Source: DATARN01 sp963851105
GTDB taxonomy: Bacteria > Actinomycetota > Acidimicrobiia > Acidimicrobiales > Palsa-688
Length of the DNA stretch: 64,000 nt
Reading direction: 5' to 3'
Assembly: GCA_963851105.1 (NCBI GenBank)
Contig: CAWKNP010000002.1
Span: forward strand, 1 to 64,000
The translations under genes and the position numbers were made by a program. The notes beneath the pieces were generated by a model. The model searched no databases. It saw only the letters and a program-made list of their open reading frames with translations, and was not told the DNA's origin. Positions 42,588 to 51,991 of the stretch are shown piece by piece. The first letter of the stretch is position 1. Every line of letters starts with the position of its first letter.

Positions 42588-43043
42588 TCAGGAGCGGCGC
42601 GAACCGGGACAGGGACGGACCCGCCGGTCGGCAGTTGCCGGCGGATGCGGCGCCCCCTGGATCGGCATGGGCCGATCCCATCGGGAACGGTGGCAGTCGA
42701 GGGTCCGGATACGAGCCGGTGTCCCCCGGCGCCGCTCGACCAGACGCCCTCGCGACCGGAACACCGCCCATCCGGTAACCATCAACCCGGCGCCAAGAAC
42801 GATCCCCGCCACGAAGGTGTCGACGAACGCAGCGACCGCCGCCGACGCCGACACGAGTGCAGTCAGTGCCAAGCCGGTGAGGCCGGCCACCATGGCCCAC
42901 GAGGCGAGCGACCGGCGGTGCCGGGTCAACCAGTCGGCGGCCGCCCGGGCGGGCCGGGTCACCGGGTGCTGAAGGGGCGCGCCTGCCTGGTTCCGCCGGC
43001 CCGTGATCCTATTCGGCCTGGCACGGCGCCTCGTCTCCGGCAT
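42588..43043 (-). CDS. Small membrane protein (151 aa), unknown function
   Basis: A 151-residue protein with a basic N-terminal half and two hydrophobic segments (SLASWAMVAGLTGLALTALV and AAVAAFVDTFVAGIVLGAGL, then MVTGWAVF). The C-terminal 55 residues are Arg/Pro-rich and look less protein-like, so the 3' end is uncertain. AGAGGTGA precedes ATG 43043. It is upstream of cobO on the same strand and diverges from the riboswitch-controlled operon, so a link with cobalamin or cobalt is possible but unproved. Confidence 0.55.
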   Translation of the reverse strand: MPETRRRARPNRITGRRNQAGAPLQHPVTRPARAAADWLTRHRRSLASWAMVAGLTGLALTALVSASAAVAAFVDTFVAGIVLGAGLMVTGWAVFRSRGRLVERRRGTPARIRTLDCHRSRWDRPMPIQGAPHPPATADRRVRPCPGSRRS

Positions 43044-43147
43044 GGTCACCTCTCTTTTCCCCAACTGTGTGCTTCCCATTTCGGCAGTTCTGGGGCGCGA
43101 GTTCAGTTAAGACATCGTTGCACGCCCTTAACCACCTTTGGTCCATC

Positions 43148-43312
43148 GATGGCTAGGGTCTGTGACCAGCAGCGCAGGGAACCCGGTGTGATTCCGGGGC
43201 TGTCCCGCAACTGTCACCGGGGAGCGAACCTCCAACAGCCACGGCCCTTGCGGGCGGGAAGGCGGGGGCGAGTGGATCCGGGAGCCAGGAGACCTGCCTG
43301 CCCGGGACTGAC
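43148..43312 (+). promoter_or_regulatory. Cobalamin (AdoCbl) riboswitch
   Basis: The conserved core of the B12 riboswitch is readable: GGGAAcccGGTGtGAtTCCggggCtGtCCCGCaACTGT (spread over about 43177-43214) and, further on, GAGCCAGGAGACCTGCC (43281-43297), the B12-box region. It lies directly before cbiZ and the long plus-strand cob operon, which it should repress when B12 is plentiful. ACCTCC inside it (43228-43233) is complementary to GGAGGT (43314-43319), the likely ribosome site before cbiZ, so control may act on translation. End points are approximate. Confidence 0.92.
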
Positions 43313-43332
43313 CGGAGGTACGCGCGGACGTC

Positions 43333-43971
43333 ATGAGTACTTCGTTGATCACCAGCTATTTTCGTTCCCGCCGAGAGGATGGGCGGGATCTGACCACCCT
43401 GGTGTGGCGGTTCCCCACGCCGCTGCGGGCGGTGGCGTCGGCGCCCCACGGGGGCGGCATCGGCGTCCGGCGGTGGGTCGTCAATACCCAGGTGCCCGTG
43501 TCGTACGGCCGGCGGGATCCCGACAACCACCTTCGGCAACTGGCCGTTTCTCTCGGCCTGGCCGGTCGGGGCGTGGGGATGCTCACCGCCGCCGATGTGC
43601 GCCAGCAGGTCGCGTCGACCGACGGCGGAGTCGAGGTGCGTGCCACCGTAGGCCTGGGCCACCCCATCCTGGCGGCGGCCCCCGACGAAGCGGGCCCCGT
43701 CAGCAGGGTGGGAACGATCAATCTCATCGCCGTGATCCCCGAGCGACTCGCCGATGCCGCACTCGTCAATGCCGTGGCCACCGTGACCGAAGCCAAATCG
43801 CAAGCCCTTTGGGACCTCGGCCACCGGGCGACGGGGACGGCAACCGACGCCGTGTGCGTCCTCTGTCCCGACAGCGGCCAGGCCCACTCCTTCGGGGGAC
43901 CGCGGTCGCTGTGGGGCGCCCGATTGGCCCGGGCGGCGTATCGCGCCATACTGGCCGGGGAAAAAGGGTGA
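43333..43971 (+). CDS. cbiZ: Adenosylcobinamide amidohydrolase CbiZ
   Basis: 212 residues. CbiZ cleaves the aminopropanol side chain of adenosylcobinamide to give adenosylcobyric acid, so that foreign corrinoids can be salvaged and remodelled. Family features are LVWRFPTPLRAVASAPHGGG, the stretch MLTAADVRQQ, and HRATGTATDAVCVLCPDSG. It is the first gene behind the cobalamin riboswitch; GGAGG is 14 bases before the ATG, rather far. Its stop overlaps the cobU GTG. Confidence 0.9.
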   Translation: MSTSLITSYFRSRREDGRDLTTLVWRFPTPLRAVASAPHGGGIGVRRWVVNTQVPVSYGRRDPDNHLRQLAVSLGLAGRGVGMLTAADVRQQVASTDGGVEVRATVGLGHPILAAAPDEAGPVSRVGTINLIAVIPERLADAALVNAVATVTEAKSQALWDLGHRATGTATDAVCVLCPDSGQAHSFGGPRSLWGARLARAAYRAILAGEKG

Positions 43972-44468
43972 TCACCTTGGTGCTCGGTGGTGCCCGCTCC
44001 GGCAAGTCGGCCCTGGCCGAGCGCCTGGCCGCCGGGCTCCCGGAGCCGGTCACCTACGTCGCAACCGCCGTTATCGGCGATGACGACATGGTCAGACGGG
44101 TCGCCGCCCACCAGGCTCGTCGCCCCCCGAACTGGCAGACGATTGAGTCGGTCGGGGACCTGGTGGACACCTTGGCGTCCCTGGACGGATCGGTGCTGCT
44201 CGATTCCCTGGGAACCTGGGTCGCGGCGGCGCCGGGATTTGACGTGGATGTCGCCGCTCTCGGCTGCGTCCTGCAACTGCGCCGGGGCGACACCGTTGTC
44301 GTGTCCGAGGAGGTGGGCCTCGGGGTGCACCCCGCCACGGAGGCGGGACGGCGTTTCCGCGATGCCCTGGGCGACGTCAACCAGGCCATGGCGGCGGTGG
44401 CCGACGACGTGTTCCTCGTCGTCGCCGGGCGCGCCCTGCGCCTGCATGAGCTGAGCCACCAGGAGTGA
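43968..44468 (+). CDS. cobU: Adenosylcobinamide kinase / guanylyltransferase
   Basis: 166 residues, CobU/CobP. It phosphorylates adenosylcobinamide and then adds GMP. The P loop is LGGARSGKSALAER; VTYVATAVIGDDDMVRRVAA and then HQARRP contain the nucleotide-accepting His, and VVVSEEVGLGVHP is a further signature. GTG start overlapping the cbiZ stop as GTGA. Confidence 0.95.
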   Translation: MITLVLGGARSGKSALAERLAAGLPEPVTYVATAVIGDDDMVRRVAAHQARRPPNWQTIESVGDLVDTLASLDGSVLLDSLGTWVAAAPGFDVDVAALGCVLQLRRGDTVVVSEEVGLGVHPATEAGRRFRDALGDVNQAMAAVADDVFLVVAGRALRLHELSHQE

Positions 44469-45199
44469 TCCCGCTGGCACCCACCAGTGGCTTCCGGCGG
44501 GCCGTGGCATTCCTGACCCCCTTGGGCGGGCCTTCGGCGCCGACGCCGGGTGCCGTGTCCTGGTTTCCCCTGGTCGGCGCGGTGATCGGCGTGGCGATCG
44601 GGAGCTGGTGGTGGCTGGTGGCCAAGGCGTGGCCGCTGCCGGTGGCCGCGGCGCTCGTCGTCGCTGTCGACTTGGGCGTGACCGGGATGCTGCATTTCGA
44701 CGGCCTCTTGGACTGCGCCGACGGGCTGCTCTCCCATCTGTCGCGGGAAAAGCGCCTGGCGGTCATGGCGGGCCCGGAAGTGGGCGCCTACGCCGTGGCT
44801 GTCGGCGGCGTGGTGCTTGTCGCCCGGTGGGCGGCGCTGGCGGCGATGCGTCCCGCCCCGCTCCTACTCGCCGGTGTGTGGTGCGCATCGCGGACGCTCA
44901 TGGCAGCGACCATGCGAGCCGTCCCCTACGCCCGGCGCGACCAAGGAGGCCTGGCGACCGCGTTCCTCGGCCGCAGCGCGGTGGCGTCGCTCGTGGTCGG
45001 GGGGGTCGCGGCCGTGGCCCTGGCCGGCGGTTGGCGGCTCCTGGCCGGGCCGGTAGCCGTGGCCGCAGGGGTGGCGGCGGGCGCAGGTGTCGTGATTCTT
45101 GGCCGCCGCCAGCTGGGCGGCTTCACCGGCGATGTCCTCGGAGCCGCCGGCGTCGTCGCCGAAACCGTCGCCCTGATCGTGGCCGCTGCCAGATGGTGA
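44465..45199 (+). CDS. cobS: Adenosylcobinamide-GDP ribazoletransferase (cobalamin synthase)
   Basis: 244 residues, an integral membrane enzyme that joins alpha-ribazole (made through CobT) to GDP-cobinamide. The acidic motif LHFDGLLDCADGLLSH is the catalytic signature, followed by SREKRLAVMAGPEVGAYA; QLGGFTGDVLGAAGVVAE near the C-terminus is also typical. Several hydrophobic segments. GTG start overlapping the cobU stop. Confidence 0.95.
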   Translation: MIPLAPTSGFRRAVAFLTPLGGPSAPTPGAVSWFPLVGAVIGVAIGSWWWLVAKAWPLPVAAALVVAVDLGVTGMLHFDGLLDCADGLLSHLSREKRLAVMAGPEVGAYAVAVGGVVLVARWAALAAMRPAPLLLAGVWCASRTLMAATMRAVPYARRDQGGLATAFLGRSAVASLVVGGVAAVALAGGWRLLAGPVAVAAGVAAGAGVVILGRRQLGGFTGDVLGAAGVVAETVALIVAAARW

Positions 45200-46134
45200 A
45201 CGCCACTCGCTTCGCCCTGTCTGCCGCCGCCGGCGTGGTCGCCGACCGGGTGCTTGGGGAACCGCCCCTCGAGCCCCACCCCGTCGCCGCCTTCGGGCGG
45301 GCGATGCGGGCGTTCGAGCGGCACGGCTACCGCGACCGCCGGATGGCGGGCGTCGGTCATGCCGCAGTCGGGCTGGCGGGCGGGGTGGCATCGGGAGTGG
45401 TGGTCGGATCGCCTGCCGTCGCCACCTACCTGGCGGTCGCCGGCCGCTCACTGGCCGACGCCGCCGCCGAGGTGGCGACGGCGCTCGCCGCCGGCGACCT
45501 GGGCAAGGCCCGGGAACTCCTTCCCGCCCTCGTCGGGCGCGACCCCACCGGCCTGGACGAAAAAGAGATCGCTCGTGCCGTGGTGGAATCGGTGGCCGAA
45601 AATACCGTCGACGCCGTCGTCGCTCCCGCTCTGTGGGCGGCGGTGGCCGGGGCCCCCGGTGCTCTCGGGTACCGGGCGGTCAACACCCTCGATGCCATGG
45701 TCGGCCACCGCTCCTCCCGGTACGTGCACTACGGCTGGGCCAGCGCCCGACTCGACGACGTGGCGGGTTGGATCCCGGCGAGGGCCACGGCTGCCCTGGT
45801 GGCGCTGGCCCGCCCGGCTACGGCCACCTCGGTGTGGCGGACGGTCCGGCGCGACGCGGGCGCCCACCCCTCGCCCAACAGCGGCGTGGCCGAGGCGGCC
45901 TTCGCGGCCGCCCTCGGGCTGCGCCTGGGAGGCCTGAACCATTACGCCGCGGCCGGGCGAACCGAGCTGCGTGCCGCCCTCGGCACCGGGCGGCCGCCCG
46001 AGGGTGCCGACATCGGGCGCGCCATCGCACTGTCGCGAGATGTGACCTGGCTCCTGTCGACCGCGCTTGCCGGCGTCGGCTTCGCCGGCCGCCGCGCCCG
46101 CGCCCGCGGCCGTCGCCCAGAGGAGCGACGGTGA
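45193..46134 (+). CDS. cobD: Adenosylcobinamide-phosphate synthase (CbiB/CobD)
   Basis: 313 residues, a membrane protein that attaches the aminopropanol linker to adenosylcobyric acid. Recognised by DRVLGEPPLEPHPVAAFGRA, GRDPTGLDEKEIARAVVESV, AENTVDAVVAPALWA, NTLDAMVGHRSSRY and DAGAHPSPNSGVAEAAFAAA. ATG 45193 overlaps the cobS stop; GTG 45196 is also possible. The stop overlaps the cobC GTG as GTGA. Confidence 0.94.
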   Translation: MVNATRFALSAAAGVVADRVLGEPPLEPHPVAAFGRAMRAFERHGYRDRRMAGVGHAAVGLAGGVASGVVVGSPAVATYLAVAGRSLADAAAEVATALAAGDLGKARELLPALVGRDPTGLDEKEIARAVVESVAENTVDAVVAPALWAAVAGAPGALGYRAVNTLDAMVGHRSSRYVHYGWASARLDDVAGWIPARATAALVALARPATATSVWRTVRRDAGAHPSPNSGVAEAAFAAALGLRLGGLNHYAAAGRTELRAALGTGRPPEGADIGRAIALSRDVTWLLSTALAGVGFAGRRARARGRRPEERR

Positions 46135-47031
46135 TCCCCGCGGGCCCCCATGGCGGCGACGGTGCTCGCCTGGCCCAGTCCCTTGGCTTGGCGCCGGAGA
46201 AGGTCCTCGACCTCTCGGCCAGCCTCAATCCGGTCGCTCCCGACCCGGCGCCGGCCATTGCCGCCCACCTCGGAGCCGTCGGGCGCTATCCCGACGCCGA
46301 GGCCGCCACGGCGGCACTGGCCGCAGCCATGGGTGTCGCGGCGGGAAACCTTCTCCTCACCAATGGCGGCGCCGAGGCGATCGCCCTGGTGGCGGGCGAG
46401 CTCGGACCGGGATGGGTCGACGAGCCCGATTTCTCGCTCTACCGGCGCCACCTCGTCGGCCTCGATCCCGACGGGCCACGGTGGCGTTCCAACCCCCACA
46501 ATCCCTCCGGGCGCCTGGCGCCACCGTCAGAGGCCGCGGACGTCTGGGACGAGGCGTTCTGGCCGCTTGCCACGGGGACCTGGACACGCGGCGACCACGT
46601 CGCAGGCGGCGTGGTGCTGGGGTCACTCACCAAGCTCCTGGCGTGCCCGGGGCTGCGGATCGGCTACGTCCTGGCGGGCGCCGACCTTATTGGCCGCCTC
46701 GCGGCCCGCCAACCCCGCTGGGCCGTCAATGGTCTCGCCTGCGAGGCCCTCCCCGATCTCCTGGCGCCGGTCGATCTGGCCACCTGGGCCAAGGAGGTGG
46801 CCCGCCTGCGCGGTGGCCTGATCGACGTCCTGACCGCCCACGGCTTCGCGCCCGACGACACCGACACCAACTGGGTGCTGGTGCGGGCGCCGGAGCTACG
46901 AGCCCGCTTGGCCTCCCGGGGCGTTCTGGTGCGCGACTGCGCCAGCTTCGGCCTCCCGGGAACGGCGCGGCATCGCCGTGCCCTCCGAACGCAACCTGCA
47001 ACGCCTGGAGGATGCCCTGTGCCCGGACTGA
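46131..47031 (+). CDS. cobC: PLP-dependent aminotransferase CobC-like (threonine-phosphate decarboxylase type), frameshifted near 3' end
   Basis: About 300 codons, related to histidinol-phosphate aminotransferase; supplies the (R)-1-amino-2-propanol phosphate linker. Seen: HGGDGARLAQSLGL, SASLNPVAPDP, LTNGGAEAIALVA, NPHNPSGRLA and the PLP-Lys in GSLTKLLACPGLRIGY. After DCASFGLPGTAR the normal ending (IAVPSERNLQRLEDALCPD, stop at 47031) is in another frame; deleting one G at 46969-46970 restores it, and the span is 3n+1. As read, the frame runs on into cobQ. GTG start with AGGAG five bases upstream. Assembly error or true mutation cannot be separated. Confidence 0.82.
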
Positions 47032-48503
47032 TGGTGTGCGGCACCAGTAGCGACGCCGGCAAGTCGACCGTCGTGACCGGATTGTGCCGCGTCTTCGCCC
47101 GGCGGGGGGTCAAGGTGGCGCCGTTCAAAGCGCAGAACATGGCGCTCAACTCGTATGTCACCGCCTCGGGCCACGAGATCGGTCGGGCTCAGGGGATACA
47201 GGCGCTGGCGGCCCGGGTGATGCCGGAGGTCGCAATGAACCCCATCCTCCTGAAGCCGACCGGGGAACGCACCAGCCAGGTCGTCGTCATGGGCGAGCCC
47301 TGGGCCCATCTCGACGCCGCCAGCTACCACCGGGCCAAGCCCGGATTGCTGAAACTGGTGCTCGCTGCTCTCGACGATCTCCGCCAGCGCTTCGACGTTA
47401 TTTTGTGCGAGGGTGCCGGCAGCCCGGCCGAGATCAACCTCCTCGACCACGACATCGTCAACCTGCGCATCGCCCAAGAAGCGGGGTTCGGCGCCATCGT
47501 GGTCGGCGACATCGACCGCGGTGGGGTGTTCGCGGCGCTCTACGGCACCTTCGCCCTCCTCCCCGACGACCACCGTCGCCTGGTCAGGGGGTTCATCATC
47601 AACAAGTTGCGGGGCGATCCCGCCCTCCTTCTGGGTGGCCCCGCCGAACTCGAGCGCCGTACGGGGGTCCCGACCATCGGCGTCGTGCCGTTCCTGCATG
47701 ACATCGCGCTCGACGCCGAGGACTCTCTGGCGCTGGCCGGCCATCGGCCCCGCCCGCTGCAGGGTGGCGGCGACGGCGATCCCCTCGATGTCGCCGCCAT
47801 CCGGTTTCCCCGGATCTCGAACTTCACCGATCTCGATGCTCTGGCTGTCGAGCCCGGAGTCTCGGTGCGCCTCATCGAACACCGCGGCGCCCTGGGCGAT
47901 CCCGACCTCGTCATCCTGCCGGGAACCAAGGCCACTGTTGCCGACCTGGAGTGGCTGCGGGGCCGGGGCTTTGTCGATGCGCTGCACAAGGCAAGGGCGC
48001 GGGGAACGACGATCCTCGGCATTTGCGGCGGCTACCAGATGCTAGGTCGGACGATCGACGACCCTGTCGAGGCGGTGCGCCCCGACCCGGTGGCAGGACT
48101 CGACTGGCTGGCCGTCGCCACCTTTTTCCAGGCCTCCAAGGTGACTCGCCAGCGCCGGGGCCATGCCGGCGGTCAACGCGTCACCGGCTACCAGATCCAT
48201 CACGGCCGCACAGCCGGGTCCGAGGGGGCCGGTGGCTGGATCACCCTCGACGATGCCTACGGCTATGGCTGCGACGGTGCCACCGCCTATGACGGCGCCG
48301 TGAAGGGCACCAGCCTGCACGGGTTGTTCGAGGAGGACGGGTTCCGGGGCGCCTTCCTCAGCGAGGTCGCCGAGCGACGAGGCAAGCGCCGCCCGCCCTC
48401 CGGGGTCAACTTCGCGGCCGCCCGGGAATCGCAGATCGACCGCATCGCCGACGTGCTCGAGGCCCATGTCGATCTCGGGGCGGTGGAGGCGATGATGCGG
48501 TGA
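47019..48503 (+). CDS. cobQ: Cobyric acid synthase
   Basis: 494 residues. It amidates b, d, e and g side chains with glutamine and ATP. N-terminal domain: LMVCGTSSDAGKSTVVTGLC, FKAQNMALNSYVTASGHEIG, EVAMNPILLKPTGERTSQVV. C-terminal glutaminase: ILGICGGYQMLGR with the catalytic Cys, and GYQIHHGRT with the catalytic His. GTG 47019 has GGAGG seven bases upstream, so it is the true start even though the frame is open backwards through the frameshifted cobC. CbiP is the anaerobic-route name. Confidence 0.95.
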   Translation: MPGLMVCGTSSDAGKSTVVTGLCRVFARRGVKVAPFKAQNMALNSYVTASGHEIGRAQGIQALAARVMPEVAMNPILLKPTGERTSQVVVMGEPWAHLDAASYHRAKPGLLKLVLAALDDLRQRFDVILCEGAGSPAEINLLDHDIVNLRIAQEAGFGAIVVGDIDRGGVFAALYGTFALLPDDHRRLVRGFIINKLRGDPALLLGGPAELERRTGVPTIGVVPFLHDIALDAEDSLALAGHRPRPLQGGGDGDPLDVAAIRFPRISNFTDLDALAVEPGVSVRLIEHRGALGDPDLVILPGTKATVADLEWLRGRGFVDALHKARARGTTILGICGGYQMLGRTIDDPVEAVRPDPVAGLDWLAVATFFQASKVTRQRRGHAGGQRVTGYQIHHGRTAGSEGAGGWITLDDAYGYGCDGATAYDGAVKGTSLHGLFEEDGFRGAFLSEVAERRGKRRPPSGVNFAAARESQIDRIADVLEAHVDLGAVEAMMR

Positions 48504-51500
48504 TCCTGGTCCTCACCAACGCCGACACGGAGATCTTGGCGCTGCGCTCGGTCGTCGAGGGACTTCCGCCGGACTTCCCGCCCGTCCGGGCAGCTAATCC
48601 CGCCCACCTCGATCCGGTGGCGGGGCCCGACCTGGAGGCCGTCGACGTGGTCCTCGTCCGGCTGCTCGGGGGCCGCCGGGCCTGGCAGGAGCCGTTCGAC
48701 GCCCTGCGGAGCCGCTGCCTCGCGCAGGGAATCCCGCTCCTGGCCTTCGGCGGCGAAGCAGCCCCCGACGCCGAGCTCACGGCCTTGTCCACCGCCCCGA
48801 GCGCCACCGTGGCCCAGGCTTTCGAGTACCTCGTGCGCGGCGGACTGGCCAACACCGAGCATTTGCTGCGTTTCGTCGCCGACACCGTGCTCTACCAGGG
48901 CTTCGGGTTCGACCCGCCAGCAGAGGTGGCTGCAACCGGCCTGTACCGGTCTTCCCCGGCCGCCGCCGGGACCCTCGTCGCGGTCGTCTTCTACCGGGCC
49001 CATCTGATCGCGGGCAATACCACCTTCGTCGACGATCTCTGCGATGCGATCGAGGCCCGAGGCGCCCGGGCGCTGGCCATGTGGTGCTACTCGCTGCGGC
49101 CCGCCGCCGGCGGGCACATCGCGGCCATCGACCTGCTGGCTGAGTACCAGCCCGACGCCGTCATCACCACGGTCCTCGCGTCGGGCTCGGCGGATCCCGA
49201 CGGCGGGGACTGGGGTGCCACATCCCTCGCCGCGCTCGGCGTACCCATCGTCCAGGCCGTCGCGGCCACCTGTCCGCGGGCCGACTGGGAGGCCAATCCC
49301 GGCGGACTATTCCCGATCGATGTCGCCATGAGCGTGGCCATCCCGGAGTTCGACGGGCGGATCATCACGGTCCCGTTCTCGTTCAAGGAGACCGTGGACG
49401 ACGGTGACACCCTCGGGACGCCGGTCACGGCCTACCGCAGCGTTGCCGACCGGGTGGCACGAGTTGCCGGCGTCGCGCTGCGCCTGGCAGGCCTGCGCCA
49501 CGTACCCGTCGCCGACCGCCGCATCGCCATTGTGCTGTCGGCCTACCCGACCAAGCGCAGCCGTATCGGCAATGCCGTTGCCCTCGACACGCCGGCGTCG
49601 GTGATCGCCCTGCTGCACGAGTTGCGGGCCGAGGGCTATCGGGTCGACCGCATACACGACGACGGCGACAGCCTCATGGCCGAGCTGATCGACGCCTTCT
49701 CCTACGAGCGCGAAACCCTCACCGGGGCCCAACTGGCGCGGGCCACGGGGCGCTGGCCGGCGGCGTCGTATCGCCAGGCCTTCGCCCGGATGCCGCCGGG
49801 GCTGACCGGCGCAGTGGAGGAAACATGGGGCCCCGCGCCGGGGACGGTGTACGTCGACGGCGCCAGCGGCGACGTCGTGTTCGCCGGCCTTGACCTCGGC
49901 CACGTGTTCATCGCGGTGCAGCCGCCCCGCGGCTTCGGCGAAGACCCCATCGCGGTCTACCACTCGCCCGATCTCGCCCCGACCCACCACTACCTGGCGT
50001 TCTACCGGTGGCTGGACGAGGGGTGGGGTGCCGACGCCATCGTGCACGCCGGCAAGCACGGGACCCTCGAATGGCTGCCCGGCAAAGGTGTGGGGCTGTC
50101 GTCGTCGTGCGCGCCCGACGCCGCCCTCGGCGACATGCCCCTGATCTACCCGTTCGTCGTCAACGACCCGGGTGAGGGCACGCAGGCCAAGCGGCGGGGC
50201 CATGCCGTCATCATCGACCACTTGCTGCCGCCGATGACACGGGCGGAGACCTATGACGACCTGGCCCGGCTGGAGGGCCTGCTCGACACCTACGCCCAGG
50301 TGGCCGCGCTCGACCCGTCCAAGCTGCCTGCCATCCGTCGCCAGGTGTGGGAGCTCCTGGTCTCGGCTTCGCTGCACGAGGACCTCGGGGTGGCGGCGGC
50401 GCCCGAGGGCGACGACTTCGACAACTTGATCCTGCACGTGGACGGCTACTTGTGTGAGCTCAAGGACGCCCAGATCCGCGGCGGCCTGCACATCCTCGGC
50501 CAGCCACCAGTTGGGGAAGCTCAACTGGACCTGGTTTTGGCAATGACCCGTCTGCCGCAAGGGTCGGTCCCGTCATTGCGGGCGACGGTGGCCGCCCGAT
50601 TAGGGGTCCCCTGGGACCAGTTGGCGGCTCCGGGCGGGCGGGCCGGGGTCGACGCGGTGGAGGCCGAGTGCCGGGCGCTCCTGGCGCGGTGCCAGGCGTC
50701 GGGGTGGACCTATGTCGGCGACGACCCGACGCTGCGGTGGGTTTGCTCGATATTGGTGCCGGCGCTCGGCCGGAGCACCGACGAGCTCGCCAATATCGGC
50801 GGCGCCCTCGCCGGGCGCTACATCCCGGCGGGCCCGAGCGGGGCGCCGACGCGGGGGATGGCTCACGTCCTGCCGACGGGCCGCAACTTCTATTCCGTCG
50901 ACCCGAAGGCGCTGCCGTCGCCGCTGGCCTGGGACGTGGGCTGCCGCCTGGCCGATGCCCTGATCGAACGCCACCTGGCGGACGAAGGCACCTACCCCAC
51001 ATCGGTAGGGCTGGTGGTGTGGGGCACCGCGGCCATGCGGACCGGAGGCGACGACATTGCTGAAGCGCTGGCGCTCATCGGCGTCCGGCCGGTGTGGGAG
51101 ACCGAGAACGGCCGGGTAAGCGGTGTGGCCCTCATCGCCGACGACGAGCTCGGCCGGCCCCGGGTCGACGTCGTGCTGCGGATCTCCGGCTTTTTCCGCG
51201 ATGCCTTCCCCCATCTCATCGCCCTGTTCGACGACGCGGTGCGCCTGGCCGGCTTCGCCGCCGACGGGGACGCCCGCATCTTCGGCGCCAAGCCGGGCGC
51301 CTACGGGTCGGGGATCCTCGGGCTGCTCGACAGCCGGGACTGGCGCGGCGACGACGACCTCGCCGCCGTCTACCAGGCGTGGGGCGGCTACTCGTACGGG
51401 CGGGCGGGGATGGGCGTTCCCGCGGCCGCGGCCATGGCCCGGCGGTTCGCGTCCATCGAGATCGCGGTCAAGAACCAGGACAACCGCGAGCACGACATCT

Positions 51501-51991
51501 TCGACTCCGACGACTACCTCCAGGACCACGGCGGGATGATCGCCACCATCCGGGCGCTCACCGGCCGCCAGCCGAAGGCATTTTTCGGCGACTCCGCCGA
51601 TCCGGCCCGGCCCCGGGTCCGGTCCCTGGCGGAGGAGGCGGCCCGGGTTGTACGCAGCCGGGTCATCAACCCCAAGTGGATCGCGGCCATGGCCCGCCAC
51701 GGGTACAAGGGGGCGTTCGAGCTGGCGGCCACGGTGGACTATCTGTACGGCTACGACGCCACCGCCCACGTGGTCGAGGACTGGATGTACGAACGGGTGA
51801 CCGCGGCCTACGTCGCCGACGCCGAGGTGCGAAAGTTCCTCGAGGTGTCCAATCCGTGGGCGCTGAAGGCCATCGCTGAGCGGCTGCTCGAGGCCGTCGA
51901 GCGGGGCTTGTGGACCGAGCCGTCGCCGGAAGCTCTGACAACATTGCGCGCCGCGCTTCTCGAGGCCGAAGGTTGGGAGGAATCACGGTGA
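48500..51991 (+). CDS. cobN: Cobaltochelatase large subunit CobN
   Basis: 1163 residues, the normal size for CobN/ChlH-type chelatase subunits. Clear landmarks are VVFYRAHLIAGNTTFVDDLC, VPFSFKETVDDGDTLGTPVT, IVLSAYPTKRSRIGNAVALD, HAGKHGTLEWLPGKGVGLS, GTQAKRRGHAVIIDHLLPPM and the C-terminal AATVDYLYGYDATAHVVEDW. It binds hydrogenobyrinate diamide and inserts cobalt with the help of an AAA/VWA complex, which is supplied here by the ChlI-ChlD fusion two genes on. GTG start overlaps the cobQ stop as GTGA. Confidence 0.95.
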   Translation: MILVLTNADTEILALRSVVEGLPPDFPPVRAANPAHLDPVAGPDLEAVDVVLVRLLGGRRAWQEPFDALRSRCLAQGIPLLAFGGEAAPDAELTALSTAPSATVAQAFEYLVRGGLANTEHLLRFVADTVLYQGFGFDPPAEVAATGLYRSSPAAAGTLVAVVFYRAHLIAGNTTFVDDLCDAIEARGARALAMWCYSLRPAAGGHIAAIDLLAEYQPDAVITTVLASGSADPDGGDWGATSLAALGVPIVQAVAATCPRADWEANPGGLFPIDVAMSVAIPEFDGRIITVPFSFKETVDDGDTLGTPVTAYRSVADRVARVAGVALRLAGLRHVPVADRRIAIVLSAYPTKRSRIGNAVALDTPASVIALLHELRAEGYRVDRIHDDGDSLMAELIDAFSYERETLTGAQLARATGRWPAASYRQAFARMPPGLTGAVEETWGPAPGTVYVDGASGDVVFAGLDLGHVFIAVQPPRGFGEDPIAVYHSPDLAPTHHYLAFYRWLDEGWGADAIVHAGKHGTLEWLPGKGVGLSSSCAPDAALGDMPLIYPFVVNDPGEGTQAKRRGHAVIIDHLLPPMTRAETYDDLARLEGLLDTYAQVAALDPSKLPAIRRQVWELLVSASLHEDLGVAAAPEGDDFDNLILHVDGYLCELKDAQIRGGLHILGQPPVGEAQLDLVLAMTRLPQGSVPSLRATVAARLGVPWDQLAAPGGRAGVDAVEAECRALLARCQASGWTYVGDDPTLRWVCSILVPALGRSTDELANIGGALAGRYIPAGPSGAPTRGMAHVLPTGRNFYSVDPKALPSPLAWDVGCRLADALIERHLADEGTYPTSVGLVVWGTAAMRTGGDDIAEALALIGVRPVWETENGRVSGVALIADDELGRPRVDVVLRISGFFRDAFPHLIALFDDAVRLAGFAADGDARIFGAKPGAYGSGILGLLDSRDWRGDDDLAAVYQAWGGYSYGRAGMGVPAAAAMARRFASIEIAVKNQDNREHDIFDSDDYLQDHGGMIATIRALTGRQPKAFFGDSADPARPRVRSLAEEAARVVRSRVINPKWIAAMARHGYKGAFELAATVDYLYGYDATAHVVEDWMYERVTAAYVADAEVRKFLEVSNPWALKAIAERLLEAVERGLWTEPSPEALTTLRAALLEAEGWEESR

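Noticed and set aside
45633..48503. A 956-codon frame covering cobD shadow, cobC and cobQ
   Set aside because: The first part is an out-of-frame reading of cobD, and the cobC-cobQ join depends on one extra G. cobQ has its own ribosome site and start.
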